DNA of 64,000 nt from PALSA-1440 sp050011195 (GTDB taxonomy: Bacteria > Verrucomicrobiota > Verrucomicrobiia > Limisphaerales > UBA8199), in contig JBEKJO010000004.1 in the NCBI GenBank assembly GCA_050011195.1, positions 15,467 to 79,466 on the forward strand. The letters run 5' to 3'. Positions within the stretch are counted from its first letter, which is position 1; each line of letters opens with the position of its first letter. The notes under the pieces are model-generated. The model did not search any database. It had not been told where the DNA came from and saw nothing but the letters and a program-made list of their open reading frames with translations. Shown here piece by piece: positions 41,565-51,391 of this stretch. A program made the position numbers and the translations under genes.

Positions 41565-43004
41565 GTGCGTTGCCGAACGAGAAATCCGTGGAACAAGCAG
41601 CTTGCGCGGCGATTTGGGATACGGGCTTCTGCCTGGTGCTGGCGGAGCGCAGGGTGGTTGCTTCTGTTCGCGGCCTGGGCGCAAGCCTTTGGCCAGGTCA
41701 GCGTGCTTGATTCTTCCTTCAAGGTTGGCCCGGGAGCCAACGACGCCGTTGACGGCCTGGTTGTGCAGGCCGACCTGCGCATCCTGGTGGGGGGAGAATT
41801 CACGTCCATTGGCGGCCAATCGAATTCCTTCCTGGCCCGCCTTAACTCAGACGGCTCCGTTGACGCGTCGTTCAACCCGGCGGGGCAAACGGATGGGGCC
41901 GTCCAATGCCTGCTGCAACAACCCGACGGGAAGGTCCTGGTCGGCGGCGGCTTCGGGCTCCTGCTGGGCCACGCCCAGCCTGCCCTGGCTCGCCTGCTGG
42001 AGGACGGCTCGGTGGATGCCTCCTTCGATGCCAGCGCCGTGTTCAACACCAATACGTGGGTCTTTTCCTTGGCCTTGCAGGATGACGGCCAGCTTCTGGT
42101 TGGCTATCAAGGACTGGATGACCAGGTGTCCCGAGTCGTGCGGGTCAATACCAACGGCACGCCGGACCCCACGTTCATCTGCACAAACCAGATCAACAGC
42201 TATATCTTCGCCTTGTTGCCCCAGCCGGACGGCAGCGTTCTGTGCGGCGGAAACCCTGGCGGTCTGGGCGGCAGCGCTCCCGACGCCTTGTTCCGACTGA
42301 AGCCGGATGGGGGGGTGGATGACACCTTTGACCCCGGACTGGATTTGTCCTCTGTTTTTTGTCTGGTCAGACAACCCAATGGGCAGATCCTCGTCGGCGG
42401 CCTGCTCAACCGCACGGGCGCTTCCAACAGCGTTCCGCTGCTCCGTTTGAACGCTGATCTTCAATGGGATGAGAGTTTCAGCACCGATGCTTTTGGTGAA
42501 ACCGGTCCGTCAATCTCCGCCCTGCTGCTCCAACCGGACGGCCAGATCGTCGCGGGCGGATACTTTTTCGAGGTGGGCGGCTACTGGCGCCGGCAAATTG
42601 TCCGGTTCACCCCTGCGGGTCACGTGGACGGGTGCTTCGATCCAGGACTCGGGCTGGGCGGCTTCACGCAGGCCGGCGCTGTCCAAGCCATGTCCTTGCA
42701 ACCGGATGGATGCGTTCTGGTTGGGGGGGTGTTCCAGGGAGTGGACACGGCTTACGGGCAATTCAATCTGGCTCGCCTTTTGCCCCACAGCGATTGCGAT
42801 TTGATACGCGTCTATCTCAAGGGCGGGTCTGACACGTTTGCGGCAGCGACCTTTCCGCCCGGCGGCACCAATTACCTGGAGGTGTCGGCCGATCTCACCA
42901 ACTGGCAGACCGTCCAGACCGACACCAGCCCGTACATTTACGATAGCTGGTTTTCGATGGCCGCCGCGCCGCAGGCCTTCTTCCGGGCCAGACAAGAGCG
43001 CTGA
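41565..43004 (+). CDS. Secreted delta-60 repeat protein
   Basis: About 479 residues if the GTG at 41565 is used, giving a basic N terminus followed by a signal helix ('GWLLLFAAWAQAFG'). The body has about seven copies of the delta-60 repeat ('VDASFNPxGxxxxxVxxLxxQPDGKVLVGGxF'), which form a beta-propeller-like fold seen on secreted and surface proteins. The C-terminal 70 residues are the small tail domain of this phylum. The frame is open back to 41328 but that region overlaps the radical SAM gene and a nonamer array, so the start is uncertain. Ligand unknown. Confidence 0.82.
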   Translation: MRCRTRNPWNKQLARRFGIRASAWCWRSAGWLLLFAAWAQAFGQVSVLDSSFKVGPGANDAVDGLVVQADLRILVGGEFTSIGGQSNSFLARLNSDGSVDASFNPAGQTDGAVQCLLQQPDGKVLVGGGFGLLLGHAQPALARLLEDGSVDASFDASAVFNTNTWVFSLALQDDGQLLVGYQGLDDQVSRVVRVNTNGTPDPTFICTNQINSYIFALLPQPDGSVLCGGNPGGLGGSAPDALFRLKPDGGVDDTFDPGLDLSSVFCLVRQPNGQILVGGLLNRTGASNSVPLLRLNADLQWDESFSTDAFGETGPSISALLLQPDGQIVAGGYFFEVGGYWRRQIVRFTPAGHVDGCFDPGLGLGGFTQAGAVQAMSLQPDGCVLVGGVFQGVDTAYGQFNLARLLPHSDCDLIRVYLKGGSDTFAAATFPPGGTNYLEVSADLTNWQTVQTDTSPYIYDSWFSMAAAPQAFFRARQER

Positions 43005-43040
43005 GTTGGCGCTCAACGGCTAGCCGGGAAATTTCATAGT

Positions 43041-43114
43041 GTGTAGCCGCCGACGGCAGTCGGCGCTGATTCTCAGTCCCGAAAGATGGCGCCGCCTGCC
43101 GTCGGCGGCTACAC
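43041..43114. repeat. Palindromic element, family C (full copy)
   Basis: Arms 43041-43066 and 43091-43114 (core GTAGCCGCCGACGGCAGTCG and near complement) around a 24-base spacer. It occupies the gap between the convergent delta-60 and DUF6600 genes. A single arm occurs at 11068. Confidence 0.88.
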
Positions 43115-43164
43115 CCTGTCGGCGGTTTGTGCGAGGTATGAGAATTCCGGGCTAGTCATTACGG

Positions 43165-45003
43165 CTACTTCTTGGAACGAGACTCCCCGCTATTGGCCGG
43201 GGACGAAGGTGAAGCCGATTGGCGCTCATCGGATGGCGGGAGCGACTTGATTTCGGCGGCTTGATGATAGCTCTTCGGATAATATGCAGGGGTGTTTCGT
43301 CCCTGAGCCGGCGTTTGGGCGGTTGATGACGGAGCCGCGGCGTGGGGGGTGTTGTAGGCGGCAGCCAAACCTGTGGTGGAACTGTAGCCGGGGGCCGAGC
43401 GGGTTCCTTGCTTCCAGTCATCGGGGGTCCGGGATGCTGTTGGGGCAGAAGACGTTCTGGCCGTCGGCTGGTAGGTCTTCGAGGTCGGCTGGGATTGCGA
43501 GGAGGACGCGGGTTTGGCGTTGCTCAACGAGGAGGAGGCTTTAGGCGGTTCGGGTGCCGGCGCAGGCTGAGAGGTCCTCGGGGCAGGCTGGTATGGCGAG
43601 GAGGGCGCGGGTCTTGCGCTGCTCAACGAGGAGGAGGCTTTAGGCGGTTCGGGTGCCGGCGCAGGCTGAGCGGTCCTCGGGGCAGGCTGGTATGGCGAGG
43701 AGGACGAGGGCTTTGCGCTGCTCGACCAGGGCGAGACTTTGGGCGCTTCCACGACCGGCCGGCGTGGGGCAGCGACGGGAGCCGACCCGCTGCGGCTGAA
43801 GGTGGAGGGGGGTGCCGTTCTCACCGGCGCAATGGGGGCGTGCTGAATGACCGGATGCTGCGTATCTACTCTTTGGGCCACCATATTCACTGGCCGCGCC
43901 GGAGCCTTGGGCTGCGCCCGATAGACCACCGCCCCGGTCCGGCTGGGCATTCCGGCGGAACCGGCCGGCAAATCGCGGATGGTTGCCCGGGGGACCGGGA
44001 CACGGGAAGCCGCGGCCACGCGCTCGACCGCAATGCCTCGGTTTACGACGGCGTTATTGTTCACCACATAGTTGTTGATGATGCTGGTCTGGCGGTAAAT
44101 GGCCGTGACCCGGGCCGGCGGCAGGCAGCGATACCCCAAGTCGTGGCTGCAAAAGTCGCCCAAGGCGACAAAAGCAAAGGCGTTGATGCCGAGGCCAAAG
44201 TCGAAATTCGCCCCGACGCTGACCCCATTGAAGCGCCAGCCAAGCCGCAGATCAAATTCGGCGCGTGGCGGCAGCGGTGCCCAGCCGCAAGTGTCCCCGG
44301 CGACCCGCCAAGTGACCCAGGCCGGCCCCCAGACCCGGTCGGGCAGCCAAACCCAGCCGGAGCGCGGGTGCAAATACCATCGGCCATAGTGAAACGGCGC
44401 CCAGCCCCACGAATAGTCCGATTGCCAATACCATCCGGCATCCGTATAAACCCAGTGGCCGCCATCGCAGTAGGGGCGCCAGCCGCGGGACATCACGACC
44501 GTCCGGGGTTGCCAGCACCAGCCGTATCCTTCCAGGGACACCCAGGCGCCATAGGGCGAAAGATCATTGTAGAAGTAACTCACATCGGCGGGAGGACTGC
44601 TGACATAGGCCGGCGGCGGGGCGGCAGCCGGGAGCGGCGGCACTGCCGGCGCCGGAGCCGCCGGGGCAACTGGAGGCGGTGTGGCTGGGGCTGCCGGCAC
44701 ATATTGCTGAGGCTGGTTCCGCAGCGTGCCGTCGTGGCTCAGCATCGCCGCGGTCACCTGCGGGGACAGGCCGACATCCTTAAGATAAAGGACATCGTCT
44801 GCGGAAAGATTGAATGGGGCTTGCGAATTCTGGATGTAGGCCAGAACGACATCATCACCGACCCCCGAACCGGCCAGCCGGACGACTTCGGCAGCCCCTG
44901 GCGATAGATTGGCCGGGGCCGCTGCCTGCGGCGTTTGACCATATCCGGACAATAGTGGAAAAGCCAACGCTGTAACCAACCCGACCCATTTGATGTTTCT
45001 CAT
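43165..45003 (-). CDS. DUF6600-type (YXWGXW-like) secreted protein with Pro/Ser-rich repeats
   Basis: A 612-residue envelope protein. After a signal peptide there is a helical N-terminal module ('VVRLAGSGVGDDVVLAYI'), a Pro/Ala linker, then an aromatic-rich domain of about 150 residues ('FYNDLSPYGAWVSLEGYGW', 'YSWGWAPFHYGRWYLHP') typical of DUF6600. The C-terminal 230 residues are Pro/Ser/Ala-rich and include a 33-residue unit repeated in tandem. The start at 45003 gives the signal peptide; the frame is open to 45108. The role is unknown, probably cell-surface. Confidence 0.84.
   Translation of the reverse strand: MRNIKWVGLVTALAFPLLSGYGQTPQAAAPANLSPGAAEVVRLAGSGVGDDVVLAYIQNSQAPFNLSADDVLYLKDVGLSPQVTAAMLSHDGTLRNQPQQYVPAAPATPPPVAPAAPAPAVPPLPAAAPPPAYVSSPPADVSYFYNDLSPYGAWVSLEGYGWCWQPRTVVMSRGWRPYCDGGHWVYTDAGWYWQSDYSWGWAPFHYGRWYLHPRSGWVWLPDRVWGPAWVTWRVAGDTCGWAPLPPRAEFDLRLGWRFNGVSVGANFDFGLGINAFAFVALGDFCSHDLGYRCLPPARVTAIYRQTSIINNYVVNNNAVVNRGIAVERVAAASRVPVPRATIRDLPAGSAGMPSRTGAVVYRAQPKAPARPVNMVAQRVDTQHPVIQHAPIAPVRTAPPSTFSRSGSAPVAAPRRPVVEAPKVSPWSSSAKPSSSSPYQPAPRTAQPAPAPEPPKASSSLSSARPAPSSPYQPAPRTSQPAPAPEPPKASSSLSNAKPASSSQSQPTSKTYQPTARTSSAPTASRTPDDWKQGTRSAPGYSSTTGLAAAYNTPHAAAPSSTAQTPAQGRNTPAYYPKSYHQAAEIKSLPPSDERQSASPSSPANSGESRSKK
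43523..43720. repeat. 99-bp tandem repeat inside the DUF6600-type gene
   Basis: Two units of 99 bases (43523-43621 and 43622-43720) differ at few positions and a degenerate third follows. They encode a 33-residue unit with 'PEPPKASSSLS'. The length keeps frame. Confidence 0.88.
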
Positions 45004-45120
45004 AACAATCGCACTCGCATTCTTGATTAACTCTTTAGACCGCGCCGGCGCAGGTTTATTCAGCCGACTGATCCGCTTCATATTAAGGGAGATACAAGGC
45101 ACGAGCAATCAAATGCCTAA

Positions 45121-46524
<1,404 letters not shown>

Positions 46525-46636
46525 GATATAAGCGGGGTTCCGGGTGGAAAGAGAAAAGGACTGAGTTGACCTTTCCCCTTGTCACCGCCCGCGGTCGGTT
46601 CTAAAGTCATCGGGTGGTGAAGCACCACCGAACGAT

Positions 46637-47323
46637 ATGATTGAACTGATTCAATTACCCTGGAGCCCCTACTGCATCGTCCAACGGCGCATCCTCGAGT
46701 TCGCCGGCGCCCGGTTCAAAATCACTGATATTCCCACCGGCGACCGATCCCGGGTCTGGCGATTGACCCGCCAGCGCTACTACGGCGTGCCGGTCATTCG
46801 GAGCGGCAAAGCGGTCATCTTCGAGGTCAGCGAGGAGTCGCAGGTGATCGCTAAGTATCTCGACAACCGGTTTCAGCTCGGGCTATTCCCGTGGGAACTG
46901 GAGGGCGTGCAATCCCTGGTCTGGCGATACATCGAGAACGAGGTCGAAGGCGTCGGCTTCAAGCTCAACGACATTTACTGGCGGGAGGTAGTGCCGGCGT
47001 CGGACCAAGTCGCGTTTCTGCGGCACAAGGAACGCAAATTCGGGCGCGGCTGCATTGACCAATGGCGGGCGCAGCAAAAGGAGCTGCTGGCGCAACTGGA
47101 GCAGCGGCTGGTGCCGTTCGAAGAAATGCTGATGTATAAACCGTTTCTCCTGGACCAGAGGCCGCGGTTCGTCGATTTCGACCTCTACGGCATCCTGGGC
47201 AATTTCCTTTATTCCGGCCATTACCGCCTGCCGGCGGCGCACACTCACCTGCGGAAATGGCACCAGCGGATGGCGCGCGTGCAGCACCAATTGGTCGCCT
47301 GTGAGGACGATGTGCCGTTCTGA
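46637..47323 (+). CDS. Glutathione S-transferase family protein
   Basis: A 228-residue protein with a thioredoxin-like N-terminal domain ('LPWSPYCIVQRRILEFAG', candidate active Cys in SPYC; 'GVPVIRSGKAVIFEVSEES' with the cis-Pro and the glutathione-contacting ES) and a helical C-terminal domain ending 'FVDFDLYGILGNFLYSG'. It belongs to the GST superfamily; true glutathione use in this phylum is uncertain. It is divergent from mpl and stands 23 bases before the coiled-coil gene. Confidence 0.88.
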   Translation: MIELIQLPWSPYCIVQRRILEFAGARFKITDIPTGDRSRVWRLTRQRYYGVPVIRSGKAVIFEVSEESQVIAKYLDNRFQLGLFPWELEGVQSLVWRYIENEVEGVGFKLNDIYWREVVPASDQVAFLRHKERKFGRGCIDQWRAQQKELLAQLEQRLVPFEEMLMYKPFLLDQRPRFVDFDLYGILGNFLYSGHYRLPAAHTHLRKWHQRMARVQHQLVACEDDVPF

Positions 47324-47346
47324 CGCCGTAAGGAAAGGTATTCGAC

Positions 47347-48009
47347 ATGAAAACACTGTTGCCGTGGTTATGCGTTGTGGGACTGGTCATCGGGCTGGGC
47401 TGGGTTTATTCCGCCAGCCAGAAAAAGGACGCTGAGCTGGCAGCCCTGCGCGAGGACAGCCAACAATTGCAAAAGCTTCGCGCCGAACTGGAGGAAGCCA
47501 AGAGCGCCCGCACGCAGGCCGAAAGCGATGAGCTGGCCCGGCTGCGCAAGGACAACGAAGACCTGCTGCGCCTGCGCAACGAAGTGCGGCAGTTGCGGAA
47601 CGAAAAGCAACAACTCGCCACGCAAGTCCAGACAGCCCAGTCGCAAGCCCAGGGGGCGCAAGCTCAAGTTGAGACCCTGCGCGCGAATCCGGCGCATGCT
47701 CCCGCCGCGGGGCAGCCGAACCCCGCGGCTCAGGCCGCGCTGGCAGGGCGTGCCGGGGTGCCGGCTCAGACTCCCGAGCAGCAGCAAGCCGTTGCCTGCA
47801 TCAACAATCTTCGGCAAATCGACGGGGCGAAGCAGATTTGGGCCTCCGAGAAGCAAAAGCCGCCGGGCGCTCTGCTCACTGCCGCAGACTTGGCTCCTTA
47901 TCTCGGGCCCAATGGATTGCCAACCTGCCCGGCCGGCGGCGTCTATACCCTCAACCCGGTCGGCCTCGCGCCGATTTGCAACATTCCGGGCCACGCATTG
48001 CCAAAGTGA
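47347..48009 (+). CDS. Membrane-anchored coiled coil with a pseudopilin-like C-terminal domain
   Basis: A 220-residue protein: one N-terminal helix ('LPWLCVVGLVIGLGWVY'), a coiled coil of about 90 residues (25-115) rich in Leu, Arg, Glu and Gln, an Ala/Pro/Gln linker, and a 70-residue C-terminal domain ('ACINNLRQIDGAKQIWASE', 'LPTCPAGGVYTLNPVG'). That last domain is the one usually found after the FTLIE helix in pseudopilins of this phylum, here attached to a coiled coil and without the prepilin leader. A structural envelope role is inferred. Confidence 0.8.
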   Translation: MKTLLPWLCVVGLVIGLGWVYSASQKKDAELAALREDSQQLQKLRAELEEAKSARTQAESDELARLRKDNEDLLRLRNEVRQLRNEKQQLATQVQTAQSQAQGAQAQVETLRANPAHAPAAGQPNPAAQAALAGRAGVPAQTPEQQQAVACINNLRQIDGAKQIWASEKQKPPGALLTAADLAPYLGPNGLPTCPAGGVYTLNPVGLAPICNIPGHALPK

Positions 48010-48030
48010 GGCCGCCCAGGGTCCACAGCG

Positions 48031-48048
48031 AGGAGCGTGCGCGCTCCT
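48031..48048. terminator. Possible bidirectional terminator hairpin
   Basis: AGGAGCG, TGCG, CGCTCCT is a perfect 7-bp stem between the convergent coiled-coil and UVR genes. The following TCTT is only a weak T-run, so the call is tentative. Confidence 0.45.
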
Positions 48049-48081
48049 TCTTGGCAGCGGACGCGTTCCTGCCTGAACCGC

Positions 48082-48846
48082 TCAGCAAATGTGCTGTTGC
48101 CTGAGTTCGCGGATGCGGTCGCGCAGACGGGCGGCGCGCTCGAACTCCTGCTTGTCGATGGCGCGGCGCAGTTGATGTTCCAATTGCTCCAGCTCCGACA
48201 AGGGGCGGTTCTTCTGGATTTGCGACTCCAGTTCGCGCAAGGCCATCACGGACCGCTCCCGCTCGAACTTGAACGTGTCGTCCTCCAACTCCGCCAGCGA
48301 CTCGATTGTCCGGATGGTTCCCCGGGCGAGCCGCAGGGCCTCGTCGTAAGCGCCCTTGGCCATCGCCTGCATGACCGTCGCGCAGCCGTTGACACGCAGG
48401 ATGTAGGGGCGCCATTTCTCCAGGAACTGCTGGTCCTCCTCCCGCCGGGCGTAGTGGTGCAGGAAATCGAAGGCGCGCAGGTTCCGCGCCGTATCGCGGA
48501 TGGTGCGCGCCCAGTCCTTGAGCTGAAAGAGCCGCACGTAGCGAAAGTAGTAAAGCGTGCCCTCGTGGAACAGTTCGCTGCATTCCTGCGGGCTCAACTC
48601 GAAGTCGGCCTCGCGCCCGGAGAACTTGGCCTGGTTGAGGCGCTGCTGGTGATACTCCAGGGCGGATTCCATCCCGTGCGGGCGCAGGCCATCCGGGCGT
48701 CCGTCCATTTCATATTGCTCGAGGCCCAGGGGCGTGCGCACCTGGAGCAACTCGCGGCCGTCATCGCCGCGGACAATGCGCGCGTCCTGTTCCGGGTCGT
48801 AGGGCCAGGCCTTCAGGATCTTGCGCAGGTCAGGCGAATCATTCAT
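48082..48846 (-). CDS. UvrB/UvrC (UVR) motif protein, copy 2
   Basis: A 254-residue protein with the same layout as the protein at 31068: an N-terminal beta region ('WPYDPEQDARIV', 'QVRTPLGLEQYEMDGRPDG'), a helical middle ('YYFRYVRLFQLKDWARTI', 'FDFLHHYARREED'), and a C-terminal UVR motif ('HQLRRAIDKQEFERAARL'). The 'EMDGRPDG' and 'NTEGRPDG' segments and the helical core align. The ATG at 48846 overlaps the sialidase stop by 4 bases, so it is the last gene of a GNAT-sialidase-UVR operon. No nuclease domain; function unknown. Confidence 0.84.
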   Translation of the reverse strand: MNDSPDLRKILKAWPYDPEQDARIVRGDDGRELLQVRTPLGLEQYEMDGRPDGLRPHGMESALEYHQQRLNQAKFSGREADFELSPQECSELFHEGTLYYFRYVRLFQLKDWARTIRDTARNLRAFDFLHHYARREEDQQFLEKWRPYILRVNGCATVMQAMAKGAYDEALRLARGTIRTIESLAELEDDTFKFERERSVMALRELESQIQKNRPLSELEQLEHQLRRAIDKQEFERAARLRDRIRELRQQHIC

Positions 48847-50117
48847 ATCGCTGCCTGTAGTATGACCCTTTTTGCGCGACATTCAATACCATCTTGCAAG
48901 GAGGGGCGACACCCCCCTACGAACCGCTCGGCCAGTCCTAACGCGGATATTTTCACCCTGCGCTGCGTTCCGGGCGGCTTGGGAGAGTCGGGGGTTCGCA
49001 GCCAGCCCAGACCCACGCGCCGGAGGCGAAGCCGGTTCGACGCCTGGGAACCGTTGCTCCGAAAGTCCAGGTAACCCAGCAGCACCGCCCCTTCCACGAA
49101 GTGTATCGCCGTGTAGCAGTACTGCCCCTTGGGATCGTCTTCCAGGACTTTGCGCCGGGACCAGGTCGCGCCGCCGTCGGAGGAAATCGCGGCCACCAGC
49201 GGGGTGCGCTTGCCGGGCGGGAAGGGGAAGGCGCCGGAGTGGTCGTTGAATACCGCCAGCAAATCGGCGGAGCCGGGCAGACGCTTGAGGCTGGCCGGCG
49301 AGAGGGGAGACTGGAGCGAGGTGGCTGTAAAGGGCGGCCATGACAGGCCGGCATTGGTCGAGACGCAGCCCCATTGCGCGCCCAGATCCGTCCGCGCCCA
49401 ACTGAGCACGTTGCCGCCGGCCAGCTCGACCACGCCCGGTTCTTGCAGGCCGCTGCCGCTGGCGACCGGCAGGGCCCACCAGTCATTGGCCTCCCGCCAG
49501 GTCTGCCCTTCATCATCCGAGAGATACCAGAGGGCGATGGCGCGGGAATCGAACGAGCGGGGATCATGCGGGTCGGACCGCCGCGCGCGATGGAACGCCA
49601 CAGGCGCAACCAACCGCCCTGTGCTTAGCTGGATCACCCGGTCGTTGTTCAGCACGAAATAGCCGGGCGCATCCACCACCAGTCTCGGGGCGGACCAGGT
49701 CTGGGCTTCGTCCGTCGAAAGCCGCATCCAGGGCCGGCAATCGTGCCGGCTGTTCTTGACGAGATAGAACAGCGCGATCCCGCCGCTCTTGAGCCGCAGC
49801 AGCGAGACGCTCATGACGTTCTGGCCCCCGGTGTTTTCCACCACCACGCGCGGCTCGCGATTCCAGGTCTGCCCATCGTCATCGGAGCAGATGGAAACGA
49901 TGCGGGCGGGGCTTTCGTCCGCGGCGCCGCCATAGAATTGCGTGTAGAAAAACAGAATGCGGCCCGACTTGAGCGTGACGAACGCCCCCTCGGAGTTGCG
50001 CGGATTCTCCTTCGAGGACTCGATGTCCAGCACGACCCGGTTCCCGGGCGGGAGCACCCCGTGAGCGGCCAGCGGCAACAGCAGAGCAAGGGCGAGCGCG
50101 GTGGTCCTGATAATCAC
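48843..50117 (-). CDS. Exo-alpha-sialidase-type BNR-repeat protein
   Basis: A 424-residue secreted protein. Starting at the GTG at 50117 it begins with a signal peptide ('TTALALALLLPLAAHG') and then the six-bladed sialidase propeller, with Asp-box motifs 'SDDDGQTW', 'STDEAQTW', 'SDDEGQTW' and 'SSDGGATW'. It may hydrolyse sialic acid or another glycan; the arginine triad was not verified. The last 25 residues look like read-through of a repeat arm. The GTG overlaps the GNAT stop (GTGA) and its own stop overlaps the UVR start (ATGA), so three genes are translationally coupled. Confidence 0.87.
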   Translation of the reverse strand: MIIRTTALALALLLPLAAHGVLPPGNRVVLDIESSKENPRNSEGAFVTLKSGRILFFYTQFYGGAADESPARIVSICSDDDGQTWNREPRVVVENTGGQNVMSVSLLRLKSGGIALFYLVKNSRHDCRPWMRLSTDEAQTWSAPRLVVDAPGYFVLNNDRVIQLSTGRLVAPVAFHRARRSDPHDPRSFDSRAIALWYLSDDEGQTWREANDWWALPVASGSGLQEPGVVELAGGNVLSWARTDLGAQWGCVSTNAGLSWPPFTATSLQSPLSPASLKRLPGSADLLAVFNDHSGAFPFPPGKRTPLVAAISSDGGATWSRRKVLEDDPKGQYCYTAIHFVEGAVLLGYLDFRSNGSQASNRLRLRRVGLGWLRTPDSPKPPGTQRRVKISALGLAERFVGGCRPSLQDGIECRAKRVILQAAI

Positions 50118-50584
50118 ATTGAGATGCCCGCTGACGCCTGTGCGTTCGCTCCATCGGGCTTGGGCGTCTGATCGGGAATGAGCCGTCGTCCCAGATTGAC
50201 CACGTCGTCTTGCGCGTAGCTCAGCCTGCGATAGAACTCGATGACCTGTGCGTTGGAGGAGCGCACCTGCAGGTTTAACTTCGGGCAGCCGCGTTCGACC
50301 AGCAGCCGCTCCGCTTCCCGCATCAGGAGCCGTCCGTAGGACCGCCGGCGATGCCGAGGGGAAACGGCCAGATAGTAAACCCAGCCGCGGTGGCCATCGA
50401 AGCCAACCATCGCAGTAGCTACCAGTTCGTCGCCCACGGTTCCAACCAGAAACAGCTCCGGCTGTTCCGTGAGTTTGCGCGCAATGTCGGCGTGGGGATC
50501 GTTCCAGGGGCGCGTAAGCCCGCACTCTTGCCAGAGTGCGACAACGGCTGCCTCATCGTTCGGTTCAAAGGCTCGGATTTTCAT
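50114..50584 (-). CDS. GNAT family N-acetyltransferase (YpeA-like)
   Basis: A 156-residue acetyltransferase with the order 'MKIRAFEPNDEAAVVALW', 'GLTRPWNDPHADIARKL', the acetyl-CoA loop 'VSPRHRRRSYGRLLMREAE' and 'NAQVIEFYRRLSYAQDD'. The 'GLTRPWNDP' segment is characteristic of YpeA-like GNATs. It acetylates an unknown amine. The ATG at 50584 is supported by the family start; the frame is open to 50602. It is the first gene of a coupled operon with the sialidase and UVR genes. Confidence 0.92.
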   Translation of the reverse strand: MKIRAFEPNDEAAVVALWQECGLTRPWNDPHADIARKLTEQPELFLVGTVGDELVATAMVGFDGHRGWVYYLAVSPRHRRRSYGRLLMREAERLLVERGCPKLNLQVRSSNAQVIEFYRRLSYAQDDVVNLGRRLIPDQTPKPDGANAQASAGISM

Positions 50585-50759
50585 GCAGCGGGCGACGCCC
50601 AACAGTCCTGGTTGCGCCCAACTGGAAGTTTAAGAACCAACTGCACCGAGTTGTTCATGCGCGTTCTAATGCACCTTTCTGCTGTCGCGCGGCAAGCGAA
50701 TTCCTGTCGCCGTGAATCGAGTTGATTCGCGGTGCCGGGGGGCTAGTGTGGACCCGGGT

Positions 50760-51233
50760 ATGCCATTGACACCGGCGCATGAACTGATTCCTGTGCTGCA
50801 AGTAGCCATCGGCCCGGTCATCTTGATTTCGGGCGTGGGCCTGCTGCTGCTCACGCTGACGAACCGTTACGGGCGGACGATCGACCGGTCGCGGCAACTG
50901 GTGCGGGAGTTGCGGGAGTGCCCCGAGGCGGACCGTAAACGCCTGGAGGGGCAGGTGGAGATACTCTATCGGCGGGCACGGTTGATCCGGCTGTCAATCC
51001 TGCTGGCGGGGGTGAGCGTGTTGCTGGCCTCGGTGCTGATTATTGTGCTGTTCCTGACGGCGTTGTGTAAGCTGGAGATCGGCTGGTTGATCAGCCTGCT
51101 GTTCATCGCCTGCATGGTCGCGCTGAGCGGGTCGCTGGGGGCGTTTCTCCATGATATTAATTTGTCGCTGGTAGCGCTGAAGCTGGAATTGGGGCATCGG
51201 AAGGCGGGGAAGCCGGGAGATGGCGCACGCTGA
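50760..51233 (+). CDS. DUF2721 family membrane protein
   Basis: A 157-residue protein with an N-terminal helix ('LQVAIGPVILISGVGLLLL'), the conserved 'TNRYGRTIDRSRQLVREL' basic segment, a 'RRARLIRLSI' motif, and two further hydrophobic helices, matching DUF2721. Function of the family is unknown. It is divergent from the GNAT operon. The ATG at 50760 is used; the frame is open to 50712 without support. Confidence 0.85.
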   Translation: MPLTPAHELIPVLQVAIGPVILISGVGLLLLTLTNRYGRTIDRSRQLVRELRECPEADRKRLEGQVEILYRRARLIRLSILLAGVSVLLASVLIIVLFLTALCKLEIGWLISLLFIACMVALSGSLGAFLHDINLSLVALKLELGHRKAGKPGDGAR

Positions 51234-51330
51234 GACGGAGTGCGGGGAGGACACCAAAGTGTCCGGGCAAAGAGAACGCTTTACCGATCTCCCGCCCCCC
51301 AAAAAAAGTGAGAAAAAAGCACGATTCTTG

Positions 51331-51360
51331 TTGACAAGAGTCGCCCTGGTGGCGTAAAAG
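51331..51360 (+). promoter_or_regulatory. Predicted sigma-70-type promoter for the PEP-CTERM gene
   Basis: TTGACA (51331-51336), an 18-base spacer and TAAAAG (51355-51360) lie 31 bases upstream of the ATG. AAGG at 51380-51383 is a weak ribosome site. Confidence 0.55.
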
Positions 51361-51391
51361 TAGCGCGTAGATTCGGAATAAGGCTTTTGTT

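Noticed and set aside
48893..48960. Palindromic element at the sialidase 3' end
   Set aside because: Only one arm-like stretch (GGAGGGGCGACACCCCCCTA) is visible and no complementary partner follows, so it is not listed as an element.
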